The position numbers were made by a program, and so were the translations under genes. A stretch of 64,000 nt of DNA from Pseudomonas spelaei (GTDB lineage: Bacteria; Pseudomonadota; Gammaproteobacteria; Pseudomonadales; Pseudomonadaceae): positions 1-64,000 of the forward strand of contig NZ_WNNK01000005.1 of NCBI RefSeq assembly GCF_009724245.1. Reading direction: 5' to 3'. Below, piece by piece: positions 47,467-58,071 of this stretch. Below the pieces are notes generated by a model. The model searched no databases, was not told where the DNA came from, and saw only the letters and a list, made by a program, of their open reading frames with translations. Position 1 is the first letter of the stretch. Every line of letters starts with the position of its first letter.

Positions 47467-49101
47467 TCAGACTTTGAACTGACGCAACAATCCATCCAAT
47501 TGCTCGCTGAGGTCTTTCAAATGCGTACTGGCTTCGCTGGATTGCTGAGCGGCCAACGCTGTGCTGTGAGAAAGCCCGGCTGCCTGGGTGACGTTCTGGT
47601 TGATATCTTCCACCACGTGGGCCTGTTGCAACGTGGCGCTGGCAATCGACGCATTCAAGCCGTTGAGGTTGCGCAACGCCTGGCCGATAGCGTTCAGGCT
47701 GGCTCCGGCCTGGCCTGCTTGCTCGATAGTCAGTTGTGAAGCCAGGTGGCTATCGCTGATCACCTTGACCGCCGCCTCCGAGTGGCCTTGCAGGCGCTCG
47801 ATCATGGCCTGGATTTCAGCGGTGGATTTTTGCGTACGTTGGGCCAGCAACCGAACCTCATCGGCCACCACGGCAAACCCCCGGCCTTGTTCGCCGGCGC
47901 GGGCGGCTTCGATGGCGGCGTTAAGGGCCAGCAGGTTGGTCTGGTCCGCGATGGAGCGGATTACTTCCAGCACACCGCCAATCTGAGTGCTTTCGCTGGA
48001 CAAGGTGCGGATCACTTCCACAGCCTGGTTAATGGTGCCGGACAGCTGATCGATCTGCCGCAGGCTGCCATCGATATTGACCTGGCCTTGCTCAGCCTGG
48101 GCCTGGGCATCGCGCATTTCGCTGGCGGCGTGCTCGGCGTTCCTGGCCACGTCCTGTACGCCATAGGTGACCTCGTTGATGGCCGTCGCCACCAGCTCCA
48201 TTTGCTGCGACTGCTGCTGGCTGCGGTCATGGGCTTGACTGGCATTGCTGCCCAATTCTGCGGACGATTGGCCCAGGGCATTGGCGCAGCTCTGCAACTG
48301 GCCAACCACCTGGCGCAGCTTGGCAGTGAAGCTGTTGAAGTGTTGGGCCAGCTGGGTAACTTCGTCTTGACCGTGGGTGTCGAGGCTACGGGTCAGGTCA
48401 CTTTCGCCGCTGGCAATATTGGCCATGGCGTTAACCGCTTCTTGCAGTGGATGCACAATGCTGCGGGCGATCAGCAGCACCAGCAACGCCATGATCAGAG
48501 CAATCCCCACGCCAATCGCCGAGGCTTTCCAGACCTGACTGCGAAACTCGGCCTGCACGTCATCGACGTAGACGCCGGAACCGATGATCCAGCCCCAGGG
48601 TTCGAACAGCTGGATGTAGGAGGTTTTTTCCACCGGCGCGTCGGCGCCCGGTTTCGGCCAGCGATAGTTGACGATTCCGGCACCCTTGGCCTTGGCCAGG
48701 ATGACAAACTCGTTGAACACCGCAAAACCGTCGGGGTCGCGAATCGCCGACAGGTTCTGGCCGTCCAGCTTGGGGTTGGCCGCGTGCATGATCATCACCG
48801 GCGTCAGGTCGTTGATCCAAAAGTAATCGTCATGGTCATAACGCAGCCCACGCACCACGCTCAAGGCTTGCTTTTGCGCGGCGTCGCGACTCAGCACACC
48901 CGTAGTTTCCAGGGTGTGGTAGTAGGCCAGGACCCCGTTGGCGGTCTGCACCACGTGCTGGGTTTGTTGGCTCTTGGCCTGATAAAGGCCGTCATGGATC
49001 TGCTTGAGCATCAGCAGGCCCAAGGTCAGCAGCATCAACACGGCGACGATCAGGATCAGCCAGAGGCGCCGGCTGATCGACATAGTGCGCAAACTGTTCA
49101 T
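47467..49101 (-). CDS. Methyl-accepting chemotaxis protein with sCache_2 sensor
   Basis: A 544-residue receptor: transmembrane helix about 10-30, periplasmic single Cache (sCache_2; [36 protein letters not shown]), second helix about 190-210 ([16 protein letters not shown]), HAMP linker, then a signalling domain with the conserved [29 protein letters not shown] tip. No pentapeptide CheR tether. sCache_2 domains commonly bind small organic acids; ligand unknown. Confidence 0.94.
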   Translation of the reverse strand: MNSLRTMSISRRLWLILIVAVLMLLTLGLLMLKQIHDGLYQAKSQQTQHVVQTANGVLAYYHTLETTGVLSRDAAQKQALSVVRGLRYDHDDYFWINDLTPVMIMHAANPKLDGQNLSAIRDPDGFAVFNEFVILAKAKGAGIVNYRWPKPGADAPVEKTSYIQLFEPWGWIIGSGVYVDDVQAEFRSQVWKASAIGVGIALIMALLVLLIARSIVHPLQEAVNAMANIASGESDLTRSLDTHGQDEVTQLAQHFNSFTAKLRQVVGQLQSCANALGQSSAELGSNASQAHDRSQQQSQQMELVATAINEVTYGVQDVARNAEHAASEMRDAQAQAEQGQVNIDGSLRQIDQLSGTINQAVEVIRTLSSESTQIGGVLEVIRSIADQTNLLALNAAIEAARAGEQGRGFAVVADEVRLLAQRTQKSTAEIQAMIERLQGHSEAAVKVISDSHLASQLTIEQAGQAGASLNAIGQALRNLNGLNASIASATLQQAHVVEDINQNVTQAAGLSHSTALAAQQSSEASTHLKDLSEQLDGLLRQFKV

Positions 49102-49355
49102 GGTCCTGTCACTCCGTGTTCTTATAATTGTTGGTGCTGTAATCGGCCTGCCCGTCGATATCGCACAGCGAACTCCGGGCTTGTCTGATAGGCTTTCGGC
49201 CGAGAGTCAGAAAACCTGAGTCCTGCTTGATTTTTCAAGGAAATTTCGCGGCCCTGCGGTGACTCTTCGCGCAGTGGTTTCAGCGCACTCGTCGTCAGTG
49301 AAACACTAAAAAATAGCAACGAGGCATGCCCGGAGCATGACCTTTTGGGGGGAAT

Positions 49356-50186
49356 ATGGATCTTTGGACCGCCGTACAGGCGTTGATACTTGGCGTTGTT
49401 GAGGGACTGACGGAGTTCTTGCCGATCTCCAGTACCGGTCACCAGATTATCGTCGCCGACTTGATCGGTTTCGGTGGCGAGCGTTTTGAAGCGTTCAATA
49501 TCATCATCCAGCTGGGCGCCATCCTGGCGGTGGTCTGGGAGTTTCGGCGCAAGATTCTTGATGTGGTTGTCGGTTTGCCCACCCAGCGCAATGCCCAGCG
49601 GTTTACCCTTAACCTGCTGATCGCGGTCTTGCCTGCGGTGGTGTTGGGGGTGATTTTTGCCGACCTGATCAAGCACTACCTGTTCAACCCGATTACCGTG
49701 GCCACAGCGTTGGTGGTGGGCGGCATCATCATGTTGTGGGCTGAGCGCCGCCAGCATGCAGTACACGCTGAAACTGTCGATGAGATCACCTGGAAAGATG
49801 CCCTCAAGGTGGGCTTGGCCCAGTGCCTGGCGATGATTCCAGGCACCTCTCGTTCTGGGGCCACGATCATTGGCGGCCTGCTGTTTGGCCTGTCGCGCAA
49901 GACCGCTACCGAATTTTCGTTCTTCCTGGCGATGCCGACCATGGTCGGTGCCGCAGTGTATTCGGGCTACAAATACCGCCAGCTGTTCCAGCCCGATGAC
50001 CTGCCGGTGTTCGCCATTGGCTTTGTCACCTCGTTCATCTTCGCGATGATCGCGGTCAAGGGCTTGCTCAAGTTCATCGCCAGCCACAGCTACGCGGCGT
50101 TTGCCTGGTATCGCATTGCCTTCGGCCTGGTGATTCTGGCGACCTGGCAGTTCGGCTGGGTTGAATGGGCGGCAGTCAAGGCGTGA
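49356..50186 (+). CDS. uppP: Undecaprenyl-diphosphatase UppP (BacA)
   Basis: A 276-residue integral membrane phosphatase with both signature regions: [16 protein letters not shown] and [14 protein letters not shown]. It recycles undecaprenyl pyrophosphate for peptidoglycan and other envelope polymers. Start ATG at 49356. Confidence 0.96.
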   Translation: MDLWTAVQALILGVVEGLTEFLPISSTGHQIIVADLIGFGGERFEAFNIIIQLGAILAVVWEFRRKILDVVVGLPTQRNAQRFTLNLLIAVLPAVVLGVIFADLIKHYLFNPITVATALVVGGIIMLWAERRQHAVHAETVDEITWKDALKVGLAQCLAMIPGTSRSGATIIGGLLFGLSRKTATEFSFFLAMPTMVGAAVYSGYKYRQLFQPDDLPVFAIGFVTSFIFAMIAVKGLLKFIASHSYAAFAWYRIAFGLVILATWQFGWVEWAAVKA

Positions 50187-50191
50187 AGACC

Positions 50192-50575
50192 ATGAGCATC
50201 CAGCATCCACGTTTCAAGGCCCTGATCTTCGTGCTGTTGTGTGCCGTGCCGCTGTTCGGCTCGGCGTTGCTTTGGTATCGCGGGGTTTCGTTGATTCCAC
50301 TGGCGGCCTATGGCGCGGTCAGTGTCGTGGCGTTTTTCCTGTATTGGAGTGATAAGCGCAAAGCCCGCGAGGACAGTTGGCGCACCCCGGAAAACGTCCT
50401 GCATGCGGTGGAACTGGCGGGCGGCTGGCCGGGCGCGTTGATTGCCCAGCAAGTGTTCCGTCACAAGACCCGCAAAGTGTCGTACCAGGTGGTGTTCTGG
50501 CTGATCGTGCTGTTGCACCAGGTGTTCTGGATCGATCAGCTGTTTCTTGGCGGCACGTTACTGTCGTTGTTCTAG
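50192..50575 (+). CDS. DUF1294 membrane protein
   Basis: About 127 residues: two N-terminal hydrophobic helices, a basic loop (YWSDKRKAREDSWRTPE) and the DUF1294 phrase LHAVELAGGWPGALIAQQVFRHKTRKVSYQVVFW. Function unknown. It lies six bases after uppP. Its 3' end overlaps the converging YjbR-type gene by 18 bases. Confidence 0.88.
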   Translation: MSIQHPRFKALIFVLLCAVPLFGSALLWYRGVSLIPLAAYGAVSVVAFFLYWSDKRKAREDSWRTPENVLHAVELAGGWPGALIAQQVFRHKTRKVSYQVVFWLIVLLHQVFWIDQLFLGGTLLSLF

Positions 50576-50929
50576 CAGCAGCCCGACTTGCGTGCGCTTG
50601 GGCAGTTTGCTCACCACCAGTTGGTGCGAGCGCTGCAACAGGTCACGCAGCTCCTCGGCGCCCAGCGGGTAGGGCGTGTTCATGATGATCCACTGCGCAC
50701 GTGCCAGATAAGGCGCCGGATGAATGCCGGGGCGATCGACATGCCCCAGGAACAGTTCCTTGTCGACTTTGAACGCGAGGGACTCGCCCCGCAGGTTCTG
50801 CAAGGCAAACATCTTGTTTGTGGCAATCGAGAACACCCGTACGCCGCCCCATTTATAGTCCTCACGTGCACCCGGCAGGCTCAGGCAGAAATGGGCGACA
50901 TCATCGATGTTCATCTTTTTCGTGCTCAT
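50558..50929 (-). CDS. MmcQ/YjbR family protein
   Basis: About 123 residues from ATG 50929, overlapping the LysR stop as ATGA. Family features: FCLSLPGAREDYKWGGVRVFSI, AFKVDKELFLG and GIHPAPYLARAQWIIM. YjbR-type proteins have a CyaY-like fold of uncertain role, sometimes suggested to bind DNA. Confidence 0.9.
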   Translation of the reverse strand: MSTKKMNIDDVAHFCLSLPGAREDYKWGGVRVFSIATNKMFALQNLRGESLAFKVDKELFLGHVDRPGIHPAPYLARAQWIIMNTPYPLGAEELRDLLQRSHQLVVSKLPKRTQVGLLLEQRQ

Positions 50930-51834
50930 AGCAGTCGGTCTCCGCAACCTTTGAACCCCTCGTTCAGAAAGTCGATCCACGCCCGTATTGCCGGCAACAC
51001 GCCACGCCGATGGGGGTAGACCGCCTGCAGCCAGCCACCCGGTAGCGACCATTCGGGTAGCAATTGCACCAGTTGGCCACTTTGCAGCTCCTGCTCGCAA
51101 TACATCATTGGCAGCACCGTGCAACCCAGGCCGGCGAGGGCACTGGTGCGGCGTACGATAAAGTCGTCTATGCCCAAGCGGGCTTCAAGCGCCAGGTCGC
51201 AGCTTTGACCATCGGGGCCAATCATGCGCAAGTGGACCATGCGATCAGGCTCCAGGGCTCCGAGAACGGGTATCTGCTTGAGGTCATCTGGCGTATTGAC
51301 CGGGTGCGCTCGCAAAAAGTCCGGGCTGGCCACTAGTGCGGTTTGTGCCTGGCGCAGACGGCGAGTCACCAGCAACGGGTCTTCATCCCCCAGTTCCCGT
51401 ACCCGCAACGCAACATCAATGCCTTCGCCAATCAGGTCGACGCGGCGGTTGACCAGGATCATGTCCAGTTGGACTAGCGGGTAGGCTGCCAGAAACCGAG
51501 CCACCATGCCCGGCAGAATCTCCTGGGCCAGCCCCACCGGGCAGCTTACTCGCAGGCGCCCCCGTGGCTGGCTGGACATGCTGGCGACAGCCTCATCGGC
51601 CATTTCAGCTTCCAGCAGCATCGCTTGGCAGTGGCGCAAGTAACGTTCGCCGACGGCGGTCAGGGTCAATTGCCGGGTAGTACGTTGCAGCAAGCGTGCG
51701 CCAAGGCGCTCTTCCAGTTCGGCAATGCGCCGGGACAACCGCGACTTGGGGATCCCCAGCAGCCGGCCGGCGGCGGCAAAACCGCCGGCTTCTACCACTT
51801 TGGCGAAATAGTAAAGGTCATTGAGGTCTTGCAT
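50926..51834 (-). CDS. LysR-family regulator
   Basis: A 302-residue LysR protein with the winged helix at the N terminus (YYFAKVVEAGGFAAAGRLLGIPKSRLSRRIAELE) and effector domain. It is divergent from azoR (51962), so it probably controls it, and is translationally coupled to the YjbR-type gene. Confidence 0.93.
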   Translation of the reverse strand: MQDLNDLYYFAKVVEAGGFAAAGRLLGIPKSRLSRRIAELEERLGARLLQRTTRQLTLTAVGERYLRHCQAMLLEAEMADEAVASMSSQPRGRLRVSCPVGLAQEILPGMVARFLAAYPLVQLDMILVNRRVDLIGEGIDVALRVRELGDEDPLLVTRRLRQAQTALVASPDFLRAHPVNTPDDLKQIPVLGALEPDRMVHLRMIGPDGQSCDLALEARLGIDDFIVRRTSALAGLGCTVLPMMYCEQELQSGQLVQLLPEWSLPGGWLQAVYPHRRGVLPAIRAWIDFLNEGFKGCGDRLL

Positions 51835-51961
51835 AGCGCGCCTATTGTCCTGTCAGTGGAACGAACTATCGCATTTTAACCAGCTAATCGGCTATTGGTT
51901 TCATCTGTAGGATTGTCAGCAATTGGTCGCCCGGTGGCGATCCTCACTTGGAGATCCCCCC

Positions 51962-52573
51962 ATGAAACTCTTGCATATCGATTCCAGCATTCTTGGTGAC
52001 AACTCGGCTTCCCGTCAGTTGAGTGCCGGTGTAGTCAAGGCTTGGCAAGCGGCTGAGCCAGGCGTTGAAGTCACTTACCGGGACCTGGCCAGCGAAGGTA
52101 TCAATCACTTTTCCGGCACTACTTTGGGCGCCCTCGGTACCGCCGCTGAATTGCGCAATGCTGTACAAAAGCATGAAGCCGACCTGAGCGCGCAGACCCT
52201 GGCTGAATTCCTCGAGGCTGACGCCGTGGTCCTGGCAGCTCCCATGTACAACTTCACTATTCCTACCCAGCTCAAAGCCTGGATCGACCGTATCGCAGTG
52301 GCCGGCCAGACCTTTCGCTACACCGAAGCTGGCCCTGAAGGCCTGTGTGGCAACAAGAAAGTGATTGTGGTCTCCACTTCCGGCGGTTTGCACGCTGGCC
52401 AAGCCACGGGCGTGGCACATGAAGACTACCTGAAAGTGCTGCTGGGCTTCCTCGGTATCACCGACATCGAGTTCGTCCGTGCCCATGGCCTGGCCTACGG
52501 TGACGAGTTCCGCAGCAAAGCCATGAGCGATGCCAACGTGCAAATCAGCGAGCAATTGTTCGCCGCTGCGTAA
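51962..52573 (+). CDS. azoR: FMN-dependent NADH:quinone reductase / azoreductase
   Basis: A 203-residue flavodoxin-fold reductase: [20 protein letters not shown] for FMN phosphate binding, [29 protein letters not shown] 51962 follows GGAGAT. It uses NADH to reduce quinones and azo dyes; a LysR regulator is divergent. Confidence 0.94.
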   Translation: MKLLHIDSSILGDNSASRQLSAGVVKAWQAAEPGVEVTYRDLASEGINHFSGTTLGALGTAAELRNAVQKHEADLSAQTLAEFLEADAVVLAAPMYNFTIPTQLKAWIDRIAVAGQTFRYTEAGPEGLCGNKKVIVVSTSGGLHAGQATGVAHEDYLKVLLGFLGITDIEFVRAHGLAYGDEFRSKAMSDANVQISEQLFAAA

Positions 52574-52801
52574 GACTTGTGTAAAGTTCGCCGCACCTCG
52601 ATATCAATCTGATTCGAGGCGCCTAAACTCTGTATTCTGGTGGCCTGAAAGCGACCGGAGTACGGAGTTTTTTCGTTGGCGCGCTGTCTTCAGTTTGGCC
52701 CAGGTTATGCACGCATGGGTTTATCACCGAGCCCGAGCACCATGAATCATGGGAATTTCAACAGACACGCAGGCGGTCACGCAGCAAAGGTGGACATCCC
52801 C

Positions 52802-53839
52802 ATGATGCGTCTTTGTGCAGTCTTGGTTCTTTCGTTGCTCGGTGGCCTGGTTTCAGTGCACGCCGCGCCCGCGCCGCACCCTCATTGGAGTGTGGGCTTT
52901 CACCGCATGAGCTTTCTCGATCCGCTGGATTTGCAGCCGATGAAGGCCATCGCCTTTTATCCCTCTACCGGTCGCGAGCATTCCACTCAGGTGGGGGCTT
53001 ATCACATCGCTGCTACTGAAGACTCCAAGGTTGCCATTGGCCGCTTTCCGATGCTGATGCTGTCCCACGGTAACACCGGTACGCCACTGGCCTTGCATGA
53101 CCTGGCGACCTCTCTGGCACGCAAGGGATTTGTGGTAGTGGCGGTGTTACATCCTGGCGACAACTACAAGGACCACAGCCGCCTGGGCACTTTGAGCAAT
53201 TTGTACGGCCGGCCGATCCAGATTTCCGAAGCGATCACCGCCACCCTGGGCGACCCGATGCTGTCACCGTTCGTCAACGTTGATCAGGTGGGCGTCATTG
53301 GTTACTCGGCGGGCGGTGAGACAGCGTTGATCCTGGCGGGCGCCAAGCCTGACCTGGACCGGCTGCGGCGTTATTGCCAACAGCGCCCGGAAGACCGTGA
53401 TGCCTGTACCACCAAGGGCGAACTGATTGTCGACCGTGATGACTTGCAGCCCCAGGCCGATCCTCGGATCCATGCCTTGATGCTGATGGCACCTTTGAGC
53501 CTGATGTTCGGCCGCCACACCCTGGCGGACGTGCATGTGCCGGTGTTGCTCTACAGCGGCGACGGCGACAAACTGGTGGCGGTAGACAAGAATGCCGCCG
53601 CCCTGGCACGCAAGCTGCCGGAGCCGCCGGACTTCAAGCTGTTGGCCGGGGCAGGGCACTTTATCTTCATGGCACCGTGCGATAACGACCAGCTGGCCGC
53701 CATGCCAGCCGTGTGCACCGATGCCGATGGTGTCGACCGCGAGGGCATTCACCGTGACTTGATTTCCGAGGCCGGGCGCTTCTTCAGCCACACCCTTGGC
53801 CAAGAAACGCGAGCAGGCATGCAGACCGCGGATCAGTAG
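52802..53839 (+). CDS. Exported dienelactone-hydrolase-type alpha/beta hydrolase
   Basis: About 345 residues from the ATG pair at 52802/52805; the open frame upstream is unlikely to be coding. Signal peptide (VLVLSLLGGLVSVHA) then an alpha/beta hydrolase: oxyanion region LMLSHGNTGTPL, nucleophile Ser in VIGYSAGGETA, Asp in YSGDGDKLVA, His in LAGAGHFIFMA. It is a predicted secreted or periplasmic hydrolase, substrate unknown. Its 3' end overlaps the MFS gene by seven bases. Confidence 0.88.
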   Translation: MMRLCAVLVLSLLGGLVSVHAAPAPHPHWSVGFHRMSFLDPLDLQPMKAIAFYPSTGREHSTQVGAYHIAATEDSKVAIGRFPMLMLSHGNTGTPLALHDLATSLARKGFVVVAVLHPGDNYKDHSRLGTLSNLYGRPIQISEAITATLGDPMLSPFVNVDQVGVIGYSAGGETALILAGAKPDLDRLRRYCQQRPEDRDACTTKGELIVDRDDLQPQADPRIHALMLMAPLSLMFGRHTLADVHVPVLLYSGDGDKLVAVDKNAAALARKLPEPPDFKLLAGAGHFIFMAPCDNDQLAAMPAVCTDADGVDREGIHRDLISEAGRFFSHTLGQETRAGMQTADQ

Positions 53840-55017
53840 GTTCGACGCTTGAGCAGCAAGGTCAGGCCCAAGCCGCTGACCGAGAGCAACGCGGCGCAGA
53901 AGAAGATCCACGCATACCCAAGATTCAGCGCCACGGCGCCCATCAGCGGCCCGGCAATCGCCAGGGCCAGGTCGAAAAACACCGCATAAGCACTCAAGCC
54001 TGCTCCCCGGCTGCTGTTGGGCACCTGCTTGATCGCCTCCACGCCCAGCGCCGGATACACCAGCGACAAGCCAAAACCGGTCAGCCCGGCACCAATCAAG
54101 GCTACGCCGGTGGACGGCGCCAGCCACAGCAGTATCAGCCCCAGGGTTTCAATGGTCATGCAGGCAATCGCCGACGTGAAGCCACCGAAGCGGCTGATGC
54201 TGGAGATAAACAGTAGCCGTGACAGGATGAAGCACGCACCAAATACCGTCAGGCAGTAGGCGGCGCCGGTCCAGCCTCGGCTCAGGTAGTAGAGGGTGAT
54301 AAAGGTGGTCAGGGTGCCGTAGCCAATAGACGCCAGGCACAGGCTTGCGCCAAAGGGGGCGATGCGTCCGAATACTGCCCAGAACGGCAGGCGCTCGCCG
54401 CGTATCACCGGCACCGACGGCTTGTTACGGATCAGCAGCAGCCCCAGGCCGGCCAACACCGACAGGGCGATGCCGAGGCTGGTGTAGCCGTATTCGGCAA
54501 CCATCACCACCCCCAGCGGTGCACCAATGGCAATGGCGCCATAGGAGGCGATGCCGTTCCAGGAAATCGAGCGTGCAGTGTGCTCCGCGCCGACCTGCCC
54601 CATGCACCAACTGATGGTCCCGACACCGATCAGGCCTTGGGCCACGCCCAGCAATAGCCTGGCCACCAGCAGCACGCTCAAACTCAGCAGCGGCAAGCTT
54701 TCCAGCAACGTGGCGATAAACGTCAGCACGCCGCTCAGCAAAATCCCGCTCAAACCCAGCACGATTGCGCGTTTGGTTCCGACAGTGTCCGACATGCGCC
54801 CAGCCATAGGCCGGCTGAGCAGGGTGGCCAGGTATTGGGAGCCGATGGTGATCCCGGCGACTACCGCACTGAATCCCAGTTGTTCATGCACATAGCCTGG
54901 AATCACTGCAATCGGAAGACCGATGCAGATGAAGGCGATGAAGGTGTAGAAAACGATAGAGACGATTTGCAGGGTGATCGACAGTGAGCTGGGGGCTACA
55001 GGCTGGGATGGAGGCAT
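53833..55017 (-). CDS. YhhS-type MFS transporter (UPF0226)
   Basis: About 394 residues from ATG 55017, chosen because its N-terminal length matches E. coli YhhS; an ATG at 55050 is also in frame. Twelve transmembrane segments; motifs like YhhS: LQIVSIVFYTFIAFICIGLPIAVIPGYVH, YLATLLSRPMAGRMSD, RSISWNGIASYGAIAIGAPLGV. Predicted drug or metabolite exporter of the major facilitator superfamily. Confidence 0.92.
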   Translation of the reverse strand: MPPSQPVAPSSLSITLQIVSIVFYTFIAFICIGLPIAVIPGYVHEQLGFSAVVAGITIGSQYLATLLSRPMAGRMSDTVGTKRAIVLGLSGILLSGVLTFIATLLESLPLLSLSVLLVARLLLGVAQGLIGVGTISWCMGQVGAEHTARSISWNGIASYGAIAIGAPLGVVMVAEYGYTSLGIALSVLAGLGLLLIRNKPSVPVIRGERLPFWAVFGRIAPFGASLCLASIGYGTLTTFITLYYLSRGWTGAAYCLTVFGACFILSRLLFISSISRFGGFTSAIACMTIETLGLILLWLAPSTGVALIGAGLTGFGLSLVYPALGVEAIKQVPNSSRGAGLSAYAVFFDLALAIAGPLMGAVALNLGYAWIFFCAALLSVSGLGLTLLLKRRTY

Positions 55018-55093
55018 GGGAGCTCGTTCGCGGGCGGGCGGTGAGCGCATGATGGCGTGGGGCGGAGGGAAAAGGAAGCAGGCTAACTAATAC

Positions 55094-55196
55094 TGTAGCC
55101 GCTGCCGAGGCACGAGGCTGCGATGGGCTGCGTAGCAGCCCCCTGGGGGCGGTCTTGCGGACCGCATCGCAGCCTCGTGCCTCGGCAGCGGCTACA
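55094..55196. repeat. Hairpin intergenic repeat, copy 2
   Basis: A 32-base arm TGTAGCCGCTGCCGAGG... at 55094-55125 and its perfect inverse complement at 55165-55196. The 39-base centre contains its own small hairpins (GGCTGC-GTA-GCAGCC and CGGTC...GACCG), giving a branched fold. It lies 14 bases after the ybiT stop. Confidence 0.95.
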
Positions 55197-55210
55197 GGTA
55201 ATTCGTACTT

Positions 55211-56800
55211 TTAGAACACCACACCCTGGCTACGCAGGTAATCATCATAGGTGCCGCTGAAGTCGGTCACGCCACTTGGGCTCAGCTCGATGATGCGAGT
55301 GGCCAGGGACGATACGAATTCACGGTCGTGGCTGACGAAGATCAGCGTGCCCGGGTAGTTTTCCAGCGCCAGGTTCAGCGCTTCGATGGACTCCATGTCC
55401 AAGTGGTTGGTGGGTTCGTCCATGATCAGCACGTTGGGTTTTTGCAGGATCAGCTTACCGAACAGCATGCGGCCTTGCTCACCACCGGAGATCACCTTGA
55501 CCGACTTGAGGATCTCGTCGTTGGAGAACAGCATCCGGCCCAGGGTGCCGCGAACCACTTGTTCGCCTTCCTTGGTCCAGCGGCCCATCCAGTCGAACAG
55601 GTTGGACTCGTCTTCGAAGTCCGACGCGTGATCCTGGGCGTAGTAGCCCAGTTCGGCTGCTTCAGTCCACTTGACGGTACCGGCGTCCGGGCTCAATTCG
55701 TTGACCAGGGTGCGCAGCAAGGTGGTCTTGCCGATACCGTTCGGGCCGATGATTGCCACGCGTTCGCCAGCTTCAACCTGGAAGCTGAAGTCCTTGAACA
55801 GCGTCTTGCCGTCAAAACCTTTGGCCATGCGCTCGACGATGACCGCCTGGCGGTGCAGCTTCTTGGTCTGGTCAAAGCGGATGAACGGGCTGACGCGGCT
55901 CGACGGCTTGACTTCGGCCAGTTGGATCTTGTCGATCGCCTTGGCGCGGGAAGTAGCCTGCTTGGCTTTCGAGGCGTTGGCCGAGAAGCGGCTGACGAAG
56001 GATTGCAGCTCGGAGATCTGGGCTTTCTTCTTGGCGTTGTCCGACAGCAACTGCTCGCGGGACTGGGTCGCCACGGTCATGTATTCGTCGTAGTTGCCCG
56101 GGAACAGGCGCAGTTCGCCGTAGTCCAGGTCGGCCATGTGGGTGCAGACGCTGTTCAGGAAGTGACGGTCGTGAGAGATGATGATCATCAGGCTCGAACG
56201 CTGGGTCAGAATGTTTTCCAGCCAGCGGATGGTGTTGATGTCCAAGTGGTTGGTGGGTTCGTCGAGCAGCAGCACTTCCGGGTCGGAAAACAGTGCTTGA
56301 GCCAGCAGAACTCGCAGCTTCCAGCCGGGCGACACTTCGCTCATCGGGCCGTTGTGCTGTTCGATGCCGATACCCAGGCCCAGCAGCAGTTCACCGGCAC
56401 GGGATTCGGCGGTGTAGCCGTCCATCTCGGCGAAGTCGGTTTCCAGCTCGGCGACGGCCATGCCGTCTGCTTCGGTCATTTCCGGCAGCGAGTAGATACG
56501 ATCACGCTCTGCCTTGACCTTCCACAGCTCCTCGTGGCCCATGATCACGGTGTCGAGCACGGTGAATTCTTCGTAGGCGAACTGGTCCTGGCGCAGTTTA
56601 CCCAGGCGTACGTTCGGCTCCAGCATGACCTGGCCACCGGAAGGATCCAGGTCGCCACCGAGGATTTTCATGAAGGTCGACTTGCCGCAACCGTTGGCCC
56701 CGATCAGGCCATACCGGTTGCCCGCGCCGAACTTGACCGAGACGTTCTCGAAGAGCGGCTTGGCGCCGAACTGCATGGTGATGTTAGCTGTGGAGATCAA
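55211..56800 (-). CDS. ybiT: ABC-F ATPase YbiT
   Basis: A 529-residue protein with two ABC domains and no membrane segments, nearly the length and motif order of E. coli YbiT. First domain: GANGCGKST, signature-like [26 protein letters not shown]; second: [28 protein letters not shown]; long charged linker between. ABC-F proteins act on the ribosome; YbiT has been linked to translation. Confirmed start ATG 56800. Confidence 0.96.
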   Translation of the reverse strand: MISTANITMQFGAKPLFENVSVKFGAGNRYGLIGANGCGKSTFMKILGGDLDPSGGQVMLEPNVRLGKLRQDQFAYEEFTVLDTVIMGHEELWKVKAERDRIYSLPEMTEADGMAVAELETDFAEMDGYTAESRAGELLLGLGIGIEQHNGPMSEVSPGWKLRVLLAQALFSDPEVLLLDEPTNHLDINTIRWLENILTQRSSLMIIISHDRHFLNSVCTHMADLDYGELRLFPGNYDEYMTVATQSREQLLSDNAKKKAQISELQSFVSRFSANASKAKQATSRAKAIDKIQLAEVKPSSRVSPFIRFDQTKKLHRQAVIVERMAKGFDGKTLFKDFSFQVEAGERVAIIGPNGIGKTTLLRTLVNELSPDAGTVKWTEAAELGYYAQDHASDFEDESNLFDWMGRWTKEGEQVVRGTLGRMLFSNDEILKSVKVISGGEQGRMLFGKLILQKPNVLIMDEPTNHLDMESIEALNLALENYPGTLIFVSHDREFVSSLATRIIELSPSGVTDFSGTYDDYLRSQGVVF

Positions 56801-57258
56801 TTACTTTACCTATCAATGGGTTGCGAGCAGCGCCGAAAACCTTCGGACCATGCCTGGACCTGGGCCAACGGGCATACGTCAACAGCGATATCAAGGCGTG
56901 AAACCCTGTCGCTGAGCAGAAAATTGGGGTACATGTTGGAATTTGGCGCGCATTGTCGCATATGTGAGGCGTGAGTTGTATGGCGGGGAAGGCAAGGGCG
57001 GAAAACGGGCTGCATTCAGCAACAGGATATCGACTAATTTCGCTCAAATATCGACAAAAGTAAGGCAGTTGCATCGAAAAAATCAGTACGTGCAGTGTTT
57101 TCTTTGGTCCCATGATGGATGACAGTTGAACATTTCAAGGTCCTGGAATACTTTTCGTCCGTTCGCCCTACAGTTATGGCTCTTTACCGGTTCAAGGATG
57201 GCGAGGCTATTGGTGTAGGGCGGACCTCTTCATATAGTAATGATCATTCGGAGATCCA
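56801..57258. other. Intergenic region, 458 bases
   Basis: Between ybiT and the methyltransferase. Short frames exist on both strands but none has a convincing ribosome site or recognisable domain. It should contain the divergent promoters of both genes. Nothing else seen. Confidence 0.6.
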
Positions 57259-58071
57259 ATGGACAGGTTGTCAGACAAACAGGCGATATCCAGCAACAAG
57301 GATGCCTGGAACGAATCCGCCAAACATCATAAAGGCACCGCCAATTGGCAAGCGTTGCTCGACTCGGTTGGCAATGCCGGCTTCTCCCGGCTGGACCCGA
57401 CGCTGACCGCCTTGTTGCTCGCCGTCGGAGTCAAGGATAAGGACGTGGTGCAACTGGGCTGCAACAATGGCCGTGAAAGCTTGTCGCTGTTTGGTCTTGG
57501 GGCTAGAACAGTCACGGGGGTGGATCAGTCCGAAGCCTTCCTGCAGCAGGCTCGCGAGTTGGCGGAGAGGTCGCCCCACAGCCCGGAATTCATCGAAGCC
57601 GATATCCACCAATTGCCCGAACAGCTGCACAACCGGTTTGATCTCGCCTTGATCACCATTGGCGTACTCAACTGGATGCCGGACATTGGCCTGTTCATGA
57701 CCCATGTCGCGAGCACGCTCAAGCCTGGCGGCACTCTGGTGATTTATGAAACTCACCCGTACCTGGAGATGTTTGACCCCCAGGCTGCCAATCCGATGAT
57801 GCCCGCCAGTTCGTATTTTCAGCGCGAACCTTTTGTGCAGCAGGAATCTATCGTTTACGAGGGGCTGTCAGAGCGCGCGGTAGCCGCGTCCTATTGGTTT
57901 GTGCATACGATGGGGGACATCGTGGGCGGCGCTCTTGGGGCCGGTTTGCAGATCAGTCATTTGAAAGAGTACCCGCATTCCAACCGCGAGGACCTCTACG
58001 ACCAATATGAGCACCAGCCGGCGCAATTGCCCTTGTGCTACACCCTGACAGCGATCAAGTGTTCGACGTGA
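57259..58071 (+). CDS. Class I SAM-dependent methyltransferase
   Basis: A 270-residue protein with the SAM motifs DVVQLGCNNGRESLSLFGLGA, an acidic VTGVDQSEAF, FDLALITIGVLNWMPDI and LKPGGTLVIYETH. Small-molecule methyltransferase fold; substrate unknown. RBS GGAG before ATG 57259. Its 3' end overlaps the converging gene by 17 bases. Confidence 0.85.
   Translation: MDRLSDKQAISSNKDAWNESAKHHKGTANWQALLDSVGNAGFSRLDPTLTALLLAVGVKDKDVVQLGCNNGRESLSLFGLGARTVTGVDQSEAFLQQARELAERSPHSPEFIEADIHQLPEQLHNRFDLALITIGVLNWMPDIGLFMTHVASTLKPGGTLVIYETHPYLEMFDPQAANPMMPASSYFQREPFVQQESIVYEGLSERAVAASYWFVHTMGDIVGGALGAGLQISHLKEYPHSNREDLYDQYEHQPAQLPLCYTLTAIKCST

Noticed and set aside
47746..49188. Plus-strand open frame opposite the chemoreceptor gene
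   Set aside because: Shadow of the receptor gene with low-complexity sequence.
55328..56974. Plus-strand open frame opposite ybiT
   Set aside because: ybiT is convincing over its full length; the opposing product has no domain.
56784..57406. Short open frames in the ybiT-methyltransferase gap
   Set aside because: No Shine-Dalgarno, no similarity to known proteins and partly overlapping real genes.
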